The notes under the pieces were generated by a model. The model ran no database searches. It had not been told where the DNA came from and saw nothing but the letters and a program-made list of their open reading frames with translations. The translations under genes and the position numbers were made by a program. A stretch of DNA of 46,649 nt from JACVRW01 sp038323835 (GTDB lineage: Bacteria; Actinomycetota; Thermoleophilia; Solirubrobacterales; Thermoleophilaceae): positions 1 through 46,649 of the forward strand of contig JBBQHI010000029.1 of assembly GCA_038323835.1 (NCBI GenBank). The letters are read 5' to 3'. How positions within the stretch are numbered: the stretch's first letter is position 1; every line of letters begins with the position of its first letter. Shown here piece by piece: positions 38,179-46,417 of this stretch.

Positions 38179-39083
38179 CAGGCCTCGCCGCCGTGCCAGT
38201 CCACGGGACCGGCGGTGAGCACGTGGCTGCCCAGGGGACGGCCCAGCACGCGCTGGACCTCCCTGGCGCACTCCACGAGCGCGGGCAGGTCCACGCCGGT
38301 GTCGAGCCCCATCTCGTGCAGCATCGACACCAGGTCCTCGGTGGCCACGTTGCCGGTGGCGCCCGGCGGGACCGGGCAGCCCCCCAGCTCGCCGAACGAG
38401 GACTCGAAGGACTCGACCCCAGCCTCCAGAGCGGCCACCACGTTGGCCAGCCCCTGGCCGCGGGTGTTGTGGAAGTGGGCAGTGAGCTGCACGTCCAGCT
38501 CCTCCCGGGCGCGCTCGAAGAAGCCGCGCACCTGGCGCGGGTTGGCCATCCCAGTGGTGTCTCCGAAGGCCACCTCGTCGCAGCCCGCCGCGGCGAGCCG
38601 GCGAGCGATCCCGAGCACCCGGTCCTCCGGCACCTCGCCCTCGTAGGGGCAGCCGAACGAGGTGGAGATCACCCCCTCGCAGCGGAGTCCCTCGCCGCGG
38701 GCGCGCGCCACCACGCGCTCCAGGCCGGACAGCGACTCCTCGATCGAGCGGTTCACGTTCTTGCGGTTATGCGTCTCGGAGGCGGAGAGGAACAGGTTCA
38801 CCTCCCCGAAGTGCTCGCGCAGCTCCAGCGCGTTCTCGAGCCCGCGCTCGTTCGGGATCAGCACGGTCACGCCAACCGAGTCGGGGATGTCGGCCCGGCG
38901 CAGCACCTCGGCGCCGTCGGCCAGCTGAGGGATCACGTCGGCGCGCACGAAGCTCGTGACCTCGAGGCGCGAGAGCCCGGTTCGGGCCAGCATCTCCACG
39001 AGCCGGACCTTGTCGTTCGTGGCGATCACCTCGGGCTCGTTCTGAAACCCGTCCCGCGGACCGACCTCGCGGATCGCCACCAC
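38178..39083 (-). CDS. Hydroxymethylglutaryl-CoA lyase
   Basis: A 301-residue TIM-barrel lyase. VGPRDGFQNE (catalytic Arg10, Asp11), STSFGCPYEG, AFGDTTGMANP, AHFHNTRGQG with the metal His pair, and the lid motif GGCPVPPGATGNVATEDLV with the reactive Cys. It cleaves HMG-CoA to acetyl-CoA and acetoacetate, the last step of leucine catabolism. GTG 39083 has AGGAGG 6 nt upstream, which fixes the start. Flanked by SDR (upstream) and peptidase (coupled). Confidence 0.94.
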   Translation of the reverse strand: MVAIREVGPRDGFQNEPEVIATNDKVRLVEMLARTGLSRLEVTSFVRADVIPQLADGAEVLRRADIPDSVGVTVLIPNERGLENALELREHFGEVNLFLSASETHNRKNVNRSIEESLSGLERVVARARGEGLRCEGVISTSFGCPYEGEVPEDRVLGIARRLAAAGCDEVAFGDTTGMANPRQVRGFFERAREELDVQLTAHFHNTRGQGLANVVAALEAGVESFESSFGELGGCPVPPGATGNVATEDLVSMLHEMGLDTGVDLPALVECAREVQRVLGRPLGSHVLTAGPVDWHGGEA

Positions 39084-39091
39084 GAGGCCTC

Positions 39092-39841
39092 CTAGAGCCG
39101 CGCCAGGCCGCCGCTGGCGCCCAGCGACTGGCCGGTCACGTACGAGGCGTCGTCGCTGGCCAGGAAGGTGATCACCGCGGCCACCTCGGCCGGCTGCCCG
39201 AGGCGCCTCAGGGACGTGGAGGCGATCATGTTCTCCACCAGCCTCTTGCCCATGTCGCCGAACTGCTCCGGCGCAGCCATCAGGAGCGGCGTCTCGATCG
39301 GCCCGGGCGCCACCGCGTTGCAGGTGATCCCGTAGCGGCCGTTCTCCGCCGCCAGCGCCTTGGTGAATCCGAGCACGCCGCCCTTGGCCGCGGAATACAC
39401 CGCCGAGCCGCTCGACCCCACCCGGCCGGCCTCCGAAGACACGTTCACGATCCGCCCGCGACGGCGCTCCTGCATCCCCGGCAGCACGGCGCTCGTCGCC
39501 GCGATCACGCCGAAGAGGTTCACCTCCAGGACGCGCCGCCAGAGGGCCTCATCGGTGTTGGTGAAGAAGGCCCACTCGTCGTAGCCCGCGTTGTTCACCA
39601 GCACGTCCAGCGGCCCGAGCTCGGCCTCGGCCGCGCTCACGGCGGCGCCGATCGAGTCGAGCGAGCGCACGTCCATCTCGAAGGCGGCGCCGTCCACCTC
39701 CCCGGCCACGGCCGTGGCGCCCTCCAGGTTCACGTCGGTCACGGCCACGCGCGCTCCCTCGGCCGCCAGGCGACGACAGGTGGCGGCGCCGATTCCCGAC
39801 GCGCCGCCCGTGACCAGCGCTGTGCGGTCCGCGAGTCTCAA
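39092..39841 (-). CDS. SDR-family oxidoreductase (BadH-like)
   Basis: A 249-residue product. TGGASGIGAATC, Asp in VAVTDVNLE (NAD preference), NNAG, catalytic Ser in NVSSEAGRVGSSG and YSAAKGG, and C-terminal VTGQSLGASGG. Closest in style to hydroxyacyl-CoA dehydrogenases of the BadH type, fitting the CoA-ester context. TTG 39841 gives the standard MRLADRTALVTGG beginning and no ATG or GTG lies nearby. It ends 8 bp before the HMG-CoA lyase start. Confidence 0.87.
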   Translation of the reverse strand: MRLADRTALVTGGASGIGAATCRRLAAEGARVAVTDVNLEGATAVAGEVDGAAFEMDVRSLDSIGAAVSAAEAELGPLDVLVNNAGYDEWAFFTNTDEALWRRVLEVNLFGVIAATSAVLPGMQERRRGRIVNVSSEAGRVGSSGSAVYSAAKGGVLGFTKALAAENGRYGITCNAVAPGPIETPLLMAAPEQFGDMGKRLVENMIASTSLRRLGQPAEVAAVITFLASDDASYVTGQSLGASGGLARL

Positions 39842-39903
39842 GGCGGGCTGAGACTATCCGTTAGGGTCCGCCGCGTGAGGCTCACCCGGCCGCCGGAGCC
39901 CCG

Positions 39904-40809
39904 CTGATCGCGCTGCTGTCAGGGGGCACGGGCGGCGCGAAGCTCGCTCGCGGGGTTGCCGACCTCGAGGACCTGGTGGTGATCGCCAACACCGGCGACG
40001 ACGCCGAGGTCTACGGCGTGCACGTCTCCCCCGATCCGGATCTGGTCACGTACTGGCTGGCCGGCGAGATCGATGAGCGCGGGTACGGGCTCCGGGGCGA
40101 CACCTTCGAGGTGGTGGGTGCGCTCGAGCGCGCGGGCCGCCCGGCGTGGTTCCGGCTGGGCGACCGCGACCTCGCCATGTGCCTCATCCGCACCGAGTTG
40201 ATGCGCTCCGGCGCGCCCCTGACCGAGGCGCACGCCGCGATGGTGTCGGCGATGGGCGTGGAGGCGCGGGTGTTGCCGATGTGCGACGAGCCCGTGACCA
40301 CCTGGGTGCGCTCGCCGCGCGGGATGCTGCCGTTCCAGGAGTTCATGATCGTCGCCGGAGCCGAGGGGCCGGTGGAGGGGGTGGAGCTGCGCGGGCTCGA
40401 GCGGGCGCGCCCCACCGACGCCGTGCTGGCCACGCTCGCCGAGGCCGAGGCGATCCTGATCGGTCCCTCCAACCCGGTGATTTCGATCGGGCCGATCCTC
40501 GCCCTTCCCGGCATGAGCGAGGCCCTTGCCGCGGCGCCCGCGCCGGTGGTGGCCGTCAGCCCCTTCGTGGGCGGACGCTCGGTGAAGGGCCCGAGTGAGG
40601 CCTTCTGCGCACACGCCGGCATCGAGACCAGCGCGGCGGGGGTCGCCGCCGCCTACTCGGGCGTGCTCGACGGCATCGTGGCCGACGAGGAGGTGCACGG
40701 GCTGCCCTCATCCTGCATCGACACGCTCATGGACACCCCGGAGGACCGGCGCCGGGTGGCGGCCGCGGCGCTGGACCTGGCCCGCTCGATCGCGGGGGGA
40801 CTACCCTGA
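39904..40809 (+). CDS. cofD: 2-phospho-L-lactate transferase (F420 biosynthesis)
   Basis: A 301-residue CofD/FbiA-type transferase that joins the phospholactyl or phosphoenolpyruvyl moiety to Fo. The family start LLSGGTGGAKLARGV and VVIANTGDDAEVYGVHVSPD are in frame only upstream of GTG 39976, which would cut off the first essential motif. The next in-frame stop upstream is 39862 and between them there is no ATG, GTG or TTG; CTG 39904, in a CTGA overlap with a short GTG-led frame ending at 39907 and after GGAG (39895-39898), is the likely start. Heads cofD-cofC-cofE. Confidence 0.88.
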   Translation: MIALLSGGTGGAKLARGVADLEDLVVIANTGDDAEVYGVHVSPDPDLVTYWLAGEIDERGYGLRGDTFEVVGALERAGRPAWFRLGDRDLAMCLIRTELMRSGAPLTEAHAAMVSAMGVEARVLPMCDEPVTTWVRSPRGMLPFQEFMIVAGAEGPVEGVELRGLERARPTDAVLATLAEAEAILIGPSNPVISIGPILALPGMSEALAAAPAPVVAVSPFVGGRSVKGPSEAFCAHAGIETSAAGVAAAYSGVLDGIVADEEVHGLPSSCIDTLMDTPEDRRRVAAAALDLARSIAGGLP

Positions 40810-40820
40810 TCGCGCCGGCG

Positions 40821-41489
40821 ATGAAGACGTTCGCGATCCTCCCCGTCAAGACCTTCGGCGCCGCCAAGCAGCGCCTCTCGCCCGCGATGGACGCCGGTCC
40901 CCGGCGGGCCCTGGCCGAGGCCATGGTGGCGGACGTGCTCGCCGCCCTGGCGCGGGTGCCCGAGCTCGACACCACCGTGGTGGTCACGGCTGACGCCGCC
41001 GCGCGCGAGGCCGCTCTGTCCGCCGGAGCCGAGGTGGTGGCCGATTCCGAACAGGCCGGCCAGTCCCCCGCAGCCGCCGCGGGTATCCGCCACGCGCTGA
41101 ACGCCGGGGCCACCCGGGTGCTGCTCGTGCCCGGCGACACGCCGCTGGTCGACCCGGCGGAGCTCTCGAGCCTGCTCGCGAGCACGCCCTCGCCCGGGGT
41201 GGCGATCGTGCCCGATCGTCACGGCCCGGGCACCAACGCGCTCGTGCTGGATCCCCCGGCCGTGATGGCCCCGAGCTTCGGCCCCGGCAGCTTCGAGCGG
41301 CACGCGGCCGCGGCCCGGGCGGCCGGAGCGGAGCCGCGTGTGGAGCGCCCGCCAGGGCTCCTGCTGGACGTGGACACGGGCGACGACCTCGCCACGGTGG
41401 CCGAGGCGCTTGCGCTCAGGCCGGGCGCCGCGCCTAGGACACGGGCCGCACTCGCCGAGCGCGCCACGTCCGCCGGGGTCTCGGCCTGA
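40821..41489 (+). CDS. cofC: 2-phospho-L-lactate guanylyltransferase (F420 biosynthesis)
   Basis: A 222-residue nucleotidyltransferase. LPVKTFGAAKQRLSPAMD is the nucleotide-binding loop, LLVPGDTPLVDPAEL carries the metal-binding Asp, DRHGPGTNAL and FGPGSFERH are typical of CofC/FbiD. It activates phospholactate or phosphoenolpyruvate with GTP for CofD. ATG 40821 is the family start, but CTG 40806, overlapping the cofD stop as CTGA, is in frame and would add five residues. Confidence 0.9.
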   Translation: MKTFAILPVKTFGAAKQRLSPAMDAGPRRALAEAMVADVLAALARVPELDTTVVVTADAAAREAALSAGAEVVADSEQAGQSPAAAAGIRHALNAGATRVLLVPGDTPLVDPAELSSLLASTPSPGVAIVPDRHGPGTNALVLDPPAVMAPSFGPGSFERHAAAARAAGAEPRVERPPGLLLDVDTGDDLATVAEALALRPGAAPRTRAALAERATSAGVSA

Positions 41490-42235
41490 AGCTCGAGGCC
41501 ACCCCTCTCGGGCCGCTCGCGGAGATCGGTCCCGGGGACGACCTGGCCGCGATGCTGGCCCGCGCGGCCCCGGCGGATCTCTCGAGCCACGATGTCCTGG
41601 CCGTGGCCCACAAGGTGATCTCCAAGGAGGAGGGCCGCCTGCGCCCGCTCGCGGACGTGGCGGCGAGCGAGCGCGCGGTGGACCTGGCGGCCGGGTACGA
41701 CCGGGATCCGCGGCTCGTGCAGGTGGTGCTCGACGAGTCGGCGGAGGTGCTGAGGGCGGAGCACGGCGTGCTCATCTGCGTGACCAGGCACGGGTTCGTG
41801 TGCGCGAACGCGGGCGTGGATCAGTCGAACGTCGGAAGCGAGGACATGGCGCTGCTGCTTCCCGAGGATCCCGATGCCTCCGCACGCAGGCTGCGGCGAG
41901 GCATAGAGGAGGCCCGGGGGGTGCGCCCCGCGGTGCTCGTCACGGACTCCTTCGGGCGCGCGTGGCGGCTCGGCCAGACCGATGTGGCCATCGGGGCGGC
42001 CGGCCTGGCGCCTCTGGAGGATTGGCGCGGCCGCGCCGACGCTCACGGACGCGAGATGCGGGCCACGATAATCGCCGTGGCCGATGCGGCCGCCGGCGCG
42101 GCGGACCTCGCCCGGGCCAAGGACGAGGGCCAGCCGGCGGTGCTGCTCCGTGGCCTCGGCCGCTTCGTCTCCGCGGATGACGGCCCCGGGGCCGCGGCAC
42201 TGCGCCGCCCCCCTGAAGAGGACCTTTTCCGATAG
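41486..42235 (+). CDS. cofE: Coenzyme F420:L-glutamate ligase
   Basis: A 249-residue CofE. VAHKVISKEEGRL, VCANAGVDQSNVG, LVTDSFGRAWRLGQTDVAIGAAGLAPLEDWRG and a C-terminal RGLGRFV are diagnostic; it adds glutamates to F420-0. It is not fused to the nitroreductase-like domain of mycobacterial FbiB. The conserved N-terminus (LEATPLGPLAEIGPGDDL) lies upstream of ATG 41552 and has no canonical start; CTG 41486 forms a CTGA overlap with the cofC stop and is the probable start. Confidence 0.88.
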   Translation: MKLEATPLGPLAEIGPGDDLAAMLARAAPADLSSHDVLAVAHKVISKEEGRLRPLADVAASERAVDLAAGYDRDPRLVQVVLDESAEVLRAEHGVLICVTRHGFVCANAGVDQSNVGSEDMALLLPEDPDASARRLRRGIEEARGVRPAVLVTDSFGRAWRLGQTDVAIGAAGLAPLEDWRGRADAHGREMRATIIAVADAAAGAADLARAKDEGQPAVLLRGLGRFVSADDGPGAAALRRPPEEDLFR

Positions 42236-42284
42236 GGCGAAGTCGACTCGCCGCCCTCCCCGGTTGGGTTAGGGTCACGCAGGC

Positions 42285-43739
42285 ATGACCGTGCCCCACC
42301 CCGTCGCCGCCCGCCGGGTCGCCGTGACCCTCGCGGTCCTCCTGCTGGGCGCGCTCACCGCCGCGCTCACCGCCGCGGGTGCCCGCGCGCACGGCTTCCC
42401 GGGCCCGCCCGACGCCCTCTCCCACGAAGGGCGCTGGATCACCGACGCCCGTGGCCGCGTGGTCACGCTCCACGGGGTGAACGAGGTGACCAAGAGCGCC
42501 CCCTTCAGCCCGGCGGGTGACGGCTTCGGAAGCGACGACGCTCGCTTCCTCTCGGAGAACGGCTTCAACCTGGTGCGCGTCGGCGTCGAGTTCCAGGGCC
42601 TCATGCCCGAGCCCGGCCGGATCGACTGGGCGTACGTGAACTCGATCGCCAAGGTGGTGCGCGACCTGACCCGAGAGCACGTCTACGTGCTTCTCGACTT
42701 CCATCAGGACGGCTACGGCCCGGGCCTCGGCGACAACGGCTTTCCGGCCTGGATGCAGATCACGGACGGCCTTCCGAACCCGAACGTGGGCTTCCCCGCG
42801 TACTACGTGGCCAACCCGGCGCTCCAGCGCGCCTTCGAGAACTTCTACGCCAACAGGCCCGGCCCCGGCGGGATCGGCCTCCAGGACTACTTCGTTCAGG
42901 GGCTGCGGACCATCGTCGGGCGCTTCGCCTACGAGCCGCGCGTGCTCGGGTACGAGCTGCTGAACGAGCCCTGGCCGGGAGCCGACTGGGCCGCCTGCTT
43001 CGCCGGCACCGGCTGTCCCGCCCTGGAGCAGGCGCGGCTCCGGCCCTTCTACGCCAAGGCCACCGCCGCGGTCCGCCGCATCACCCGGCGGCAGCAGGTC
43101 TTCGTCGAGCCGTTCTCCATCTTCAACTTCGGCGGCGGGCCCACGACCCTGCCCGGCGCGGGCTCTGGCGACGGGCTCGCCACCCATTCCTACGCGGGCA
43201 GCCCGGCCGCCGAGGTGAGCGTCCGCGACCTCTCCATCGCCGCGGCCGAGCGCGACAACGCCCCGCTGCTCGTCACCGAGTTCGGGGCCACCGGCGACCC
43301 GGTGCCGCTGCGCCGCCTCCTCGACGGCTTCGACGCGCGCGGCGTGTCGTGGGCCTTCTGGGCCTACAACGAGAACCTGATCGTGGACCGCACCCGCCCA
43401 GCGAGTCTGGAGGCCCTGCAGAGCCCGGCGGCGTTCCGGGCCCTGGTGCAGCCCTATCCGCTCGCGCTGACGGGAACGCCGGGGAGCGCGCACTTCGACC
43501 CGGCCACGGGCGCGTACACCCTGAGCTACTCCAGCACCGGCCCGCGCGGACGCCGCTACCCCTGGGGCCTCGAGTCCGTGGTGTCGGTGCCGAAGCTCCA
43601 GTACCCCGACGGCTACACGGCGAAGGTCTCCGGCGCGCGCGTGACCTCGCGGCCCTGTGCCGGCCGGCTGACCCTCCGCACCTGGCCCTGGTCGCGCGGC
43701 GTGAGCGTGACGCTCGCGCGCGGTCTCAGCTGCCACTGA
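42285..43739 (+). CDS. Secreted GH5-family glycosidase (endoglycoceramidase-like)
   Basis: A 484-residue product. Signal peptide to about residue 35 (VLLLGALTAALTAAGARA). GH5 motifs: TLHGVNEVTK, VRVGVEFQG, VLLDFHQDGYG, YELLNEPWPG with acid/base Glu228 and LVTEFGATGD with nucleophile Glu332, then SWAFWAYNENL. A C-terminal beta domain (about 390-484) matches the endoglycoceramidase layout. It likely hydrolyses glycolipids or steryl glycosides outside the cell; substrate inferred only. Confidence 0.82.
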   Translation: MTVPHPVAARRVAVTLAVLLLGALTAALTAAGARAHGFPGPPDALSHEGRWITDARGRVVTLHGVNEVTKSAPFSPAGDGFGSDDARFLSENGFNLVRVGVEFQGLMPEPGRIDWAYVNSIAKVVRDLTREHVYVLLDFHQDGYGPGLGDNGFPAWMQITDGLPNPNVGFPAYYVANPALQRAFENFYANRPGPGGIGLQDYFVQGLRTIVGRFAYEPRVLGYELLNEPWPGADWAACFAGTGCPALEQARLRPFYAKATAAVRRITRRQQVFVEPFSIFNFGGGPTTLPGAGSGDGLATHSYAGSPAAEVSVRDLSIAAAERDNAPLLVTEFGATGDPVPLRRLLDGFDARGVSWAFWAYNENLIVDRTRPASLEALQSPAAFRALVQPYPLALTGTPGSAHFDPATGAYTLSYSSTGPRGRRYPWGLESVVSVPKLQYPDGYTAKVSGARVTSRPCAGRLTLRTWPWSRGVSVTLARGLSCH

Positions 43740-43742
43740 CAG

Positions 43743-45254
43743 ATGGCCACGCGAGAGGTCACAGAGGTGCAGCTGCTCGACAACTACGTCGGAGGGCGCT
43801 GGACGCCGTCGGTGTCGGGCGAGGCGCTGGACGTGACCAATCCGGCCACCGGCCACACGCTGGCCCGCGTGCCGCTGTCCGCCCGGGTGGACCTGGACGC
43901 CGCGGTGCGGGCCGCGCGAGACGCGCTGCCCGCCTGGCGCGCTGTGAGCGTGATCGAGCGCGCCCGGCGGCTGTTCGCGCTTCGCGAGGGACTGGACGCC
44001 CGCCGCGAGGAGCTGGCCATGTCCGTCACCGCCGAGATGGGCAAGACCATCGGCGACGCCCGCGCCGAGGTTGCCCGGATGATCGAGATGGTGGAGGCGG
44101 CCTGCGCCGTGCCCACCACCATGCAGGGCCGGATCATCGAGGACGTGGCCCGGAACGTGGACGCCGAGACGGTGCGCCAGCCGGTAGGGGTGTGCGCGGC
44201 CATCGTCCCGTTCAACTTCCCGGCCATGGTGCCGTTCTGGTTCCTGCCCTTCGCGATCGCCTGCGGGAACGCGTTCATCCTCAAGCCCTCCGAGCAGGTC
44301 CCGCTCACGCAGCAGATCGCCTTCGAGGTGCTGGACTCGCTCGACCTGCCGCCGGGCGTGGTGAACCTGGTGAACGGCGGCCGCGAGGTGGTGGAGGGGA
44401 TCCTCGAGCACCCGGGTATCGACGCGGTCTCATTTGTCGGCTCGGCCCCGGTGGCACGGATCGTCTACGAGCGGGCGGCCGCCACGGGCAAGCGCGTGCA
44501 GGCCCTGGGCGGCGCGAAGAACCACATGGTGGTCATGCCCGACGCCGTGATCGACCGCACCGTCGGCGCCATCATCGGGTCGGCGTTCGGCGCCGCGGGC
44601 CAGCGCTGCATGGCCGGCTCCGTGGTGGTCACCGTGGGCGAGGCCCACCCGCGCCTGCTCGCGCCGCTGCGCGAGGCCACCGAGGCGCTGCGCGTGGGCG
44701 ACGGCGCGGACGAGTCCACTGACGTCGGCCCGGTGGTCTCCCCCACCGCCCGCGATCGCATCCGCGACGCCATCGACCGTGCGCTGGGCGACGGCGCCAC
44801 CGCACTGGTGGACGGCCGCGATGTGCCGGCCCCCGGGGAGGACGGCGGGGCCTACCTGGGACCCACCATCCTCACCGACGTCCAGCCCGGCTCGGAGATG
44901 GCCCGGGAGGAGGTGTTCGGGCCGGTGCTGGCCATCGTCCGGGTGGAAACGCTCGACGAGGCCATCGAGGTGGTGAACGGCAGCCGCTTCGGCAACGGAA
45001 CGTCGATCTTCACGGAGTCGGGCGCCTCGGTCCGCCGCTACCGCCACGAGGTGGAGGCGGGGATGGTGGGTGTGAACATCGGCGTGGCCGCGCCCGTGGC
45101 CTTCTTCCCATTCTCGGGCTGGAAGGACTCCTTCCTGGGCGACCTGCACGCGCACGGCCCCGACGCGGTGGAGTTCTTCACCCGCAAGAAGACCGTCACG
45201 AGCCGCTGGTTCTCGAGCGGCCAGGGCGACGGGCCGTACTTCGTGGAGAGCTGA
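43743..45254 (+). CDS. mmsA: CoA-acylating methylmalonate-semialdehyde dehydrogenase
   Basis: A 503-residue aldehyde dehydrogenase. FNFPAMVPFWFLPFAIACGN, KPSEQVP, SFVGSAPVARIVYERAAATGKRVQALGGAKNHMVVMPDA and the nucleophile in GAAGQRCMAG identify the MmsA subgroup, which lacks the usual general base Glu and uses CoA (KNHMVVMPDA instead). It converts methylmalonate semialdehyde to propionyl-CoA in valine degradation. The GPYFVES C-terminus is normal. ATG 43743 lies 3 bp after the GH5 stop. Confidence 0.94.
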   Translation: MATREVTEVQLLDNYVGGRWTPSVSGEALDVTNPATGHTLARVPLSARVDLDAAVRAARDALPAWRAVSVIERARRLFALREGLDARREELAMSVTAEMGKTIGDARAEVARMIEMVEAACAVPTTMQGRIIEDVARNVDAETVRQPVGVCAAIVPFNFPAMVPFWFLPFAIACGNAFILKPSEQVPLTQQIAFEVLDSLDLPPGVVNLVNGGREVVEGILEHPGIDAVSFVGSAPVARIVYERAAATGKRVQALGGAKNHMVVMPDAVIDRTVGAIIGSAFGAAGQRCMAGSVVVTVGEAHPRLLAPLREATEALRVGDGADESTDVGPVVSPTARDRIRDAIDRALGDGATALVDGRDVPAPGEDGGAYLGPTILTDVQPGSEMAREEVFGPVLAIVRVETLDEAIEVVNGSRFGNGTSIFTESGASVRRYRHEVEAGMVGVNIGVAAPVAFFPFSGWKDSFLGDLHAHGPDAVEFFTRKKTVTSRWFSSGQGDGPYFVES

Positions 45255-45260
45255 GGCGGG

Positions 45261-45941
45261 CTAAGGGCGCGCCAGGCGCAGGACGCCGGAGGCGCTGTCG
45301 ATCGTGAGACGATCGCCGCTGCACGTGAGCTTGGCCCGCCCGTCGGGCACCACGGCGGGAGCCACCGCGGACACCGGCAGCTCGAAGCTCTGGCCGAGCC
45401 CGGTCACGGTCACGGTCCCCTCCGAGCCGCTCTGGTGGAAGCGGAGACGCCGGCCCGGCACCCTTGTCACGCCCCCGTGCGCCGAGCCGTTGATCTTCAG
45501 GGTTCCCTTGATGCCGAGCACCTTCCCGTGCATCGGCCTGCGCCCGACCCCTCGCATGGTCCAGCGGGTGTCGCTGAACTCGAGCGCGAGCCCGCGGCCG
45601 CGCCCCGACAGCTCGATCGCTCCGAGGGGCGAGTCGAGGCTGCGCTTGCTCGCGAACGACAGGCTCCGGTAGCTGCCGGTGAGGCAGCCACGACCCGGCG
45701 ATGCCTGGGTCACGGCGGGCCCGGCGGGGGCGGGCTCCGGCACCGTGTTGTCGTTCTGGGGAGCGGCGGTCTCCGGCACCGACGACGGGCTCTTGCCCTC
45801 GGTCGCGGGTGCGGAGGTGGCCGGTGAGGTGGTGGTGGCGGTCCCGGCCACGTCCCCGTCCTTTTGGTCGTCGCCACCGCCGCAGCCGGCGGCTGCGAGC
45901 GCGGCGGCCGCCGCGATCAGGGTCAATCGAGTAACCGGCAC
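45261..45941 (-). CDS. Lipoprotein, hypothetical
   Basis: A 226-residue product. Lipoprotein signal LIAAAAALAAAGC (lipobox AAGC, residue 20), then a Thr/Ser/Pro/Asp linker (about 22-75) and a beta-rich C-terminal domain (LTGSYRSLSFASKRSLDSPLGAIELSG, RWTMRGVG, KVLGIKGTLKINGSA, GTVTVTGLGQSFELPVSA). The domain is not recognised. GTG 45941 is the only suitable start before the signal; a long upstream frame is antisense to nothing meaningful. Convergent with mmsA. Confidence 0.7.
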   Translation of the reverse strand: MPVTRLTLIAAAAALAAAGCGGGDDQKDGDVAGTATTTSPATSAPATEGKSPSSVPETAAPQNDNTVPEPAPAGPAVTQASPGRGCLTGSYRSLSFASKRSLDSPLGAIELSGRGRGLALEFSDTRWTMRGVGRRPMHGKVLGIKGTLKINGSAHGGVTRVPGRRLRFHQSGSEGTVTVTGLGQSFELPVSAVAPAVVPDGRAKLTCSGDRLTIDSASGVLRLARP

Positions 45942-46417
45942 CCTGCGGGTTGTAACGGACAGCCGGAGGAGACGACGACCCGCCACCAGCTCGCGAGCAT
46001 CCCGAGCAGGCCAAATCGCGGGCGGACGTGCCAGTCGTGGCAGCCGGGCTCGCCGATATCCCGGTTGGACACCCGCACCCAGCGGTGCCGGGCCGGGTCG
46101 GCCAGCATCTCCTCCACGAGGCGGCGGTTTCCCTCCTCCAGCGCGAGACGTTCGGCGAACAGGCGGCGGGACTCGGCCAGCCGGTCCGCGAGCGCGTCCC
46201 GAAGCTCCTCGAGCCGGCCCAGCGAGAGCAGCGCGGCCGGTTCGCCCGCCACCGTGAGCCGCGGGAGATCGATACGCGGCCAGGTGGCGCACGCATCCTC
46301 CGTGAGCTCGCGCTCGAGCCGGGCGACCTGCGCCCGCAGCGCGCGGCGGGCGGCCGCCTCGGCGCCGGCCGGAGGGGTCCGCGGGACGGCGACCCGCACC
46401 GGCCGCTCGGCGATCAT
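45923..46417 (-). CDS. Coiled-coil protein of an Mce/MlaE-type locus, hypothetical
   Basis: A 164-residue product. Residues 20-50 and 75-115 are heptad-rich helices (ARRALRAQVARLERELTED; LEELRDALADRLAESRRLFAERLALEEGNRRLVEEM is the longer span). The C-terminal VRVSNRDIGEPGCHDWHVRPRFG and SWWRVVVSSGCP form a small Cys/His-containing unit. It is coupled (ATGA at 46417-46414) to the permease gene, so it is probably an accessory protein of that transporter. It overlaps the start of the lipoprotein gene by 19 bp. Confidence 0.65.
   Translation of the reverse strand: MIAERPVRVAVPRTPPAGAEAAARRALRAQVARLERELTEDACATWPRIDLPRLTVAGEPAALLSLGRLEELRDALADRLAESRRLFAERLALEEGNRRLVEEMLADPARHRWVRVSNRDIGEPGCHDWHVRPRFGLLGMLASWWRVVVSSGCPLQPAGCRLLD

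Noticed and set aside
36100..38646. An 848-codon forward frame opposite the MFS, M28 and HMG-CoA lyase genes
   Set aside because: Antisense to three well-supported genes and of His/Arg/Gly-biased composition without domains.
39976..40809. Starting cofD at GTG 39976
   Set aside because: It would remove the GGTGGAKLARG motif needed for function and conserved in the family.
41940..44411. An 823-codon reverse frame opposite cofE, GH5 and mmsA
   Set aside because: Shadow of conserved forward genes; no recognisable domain.
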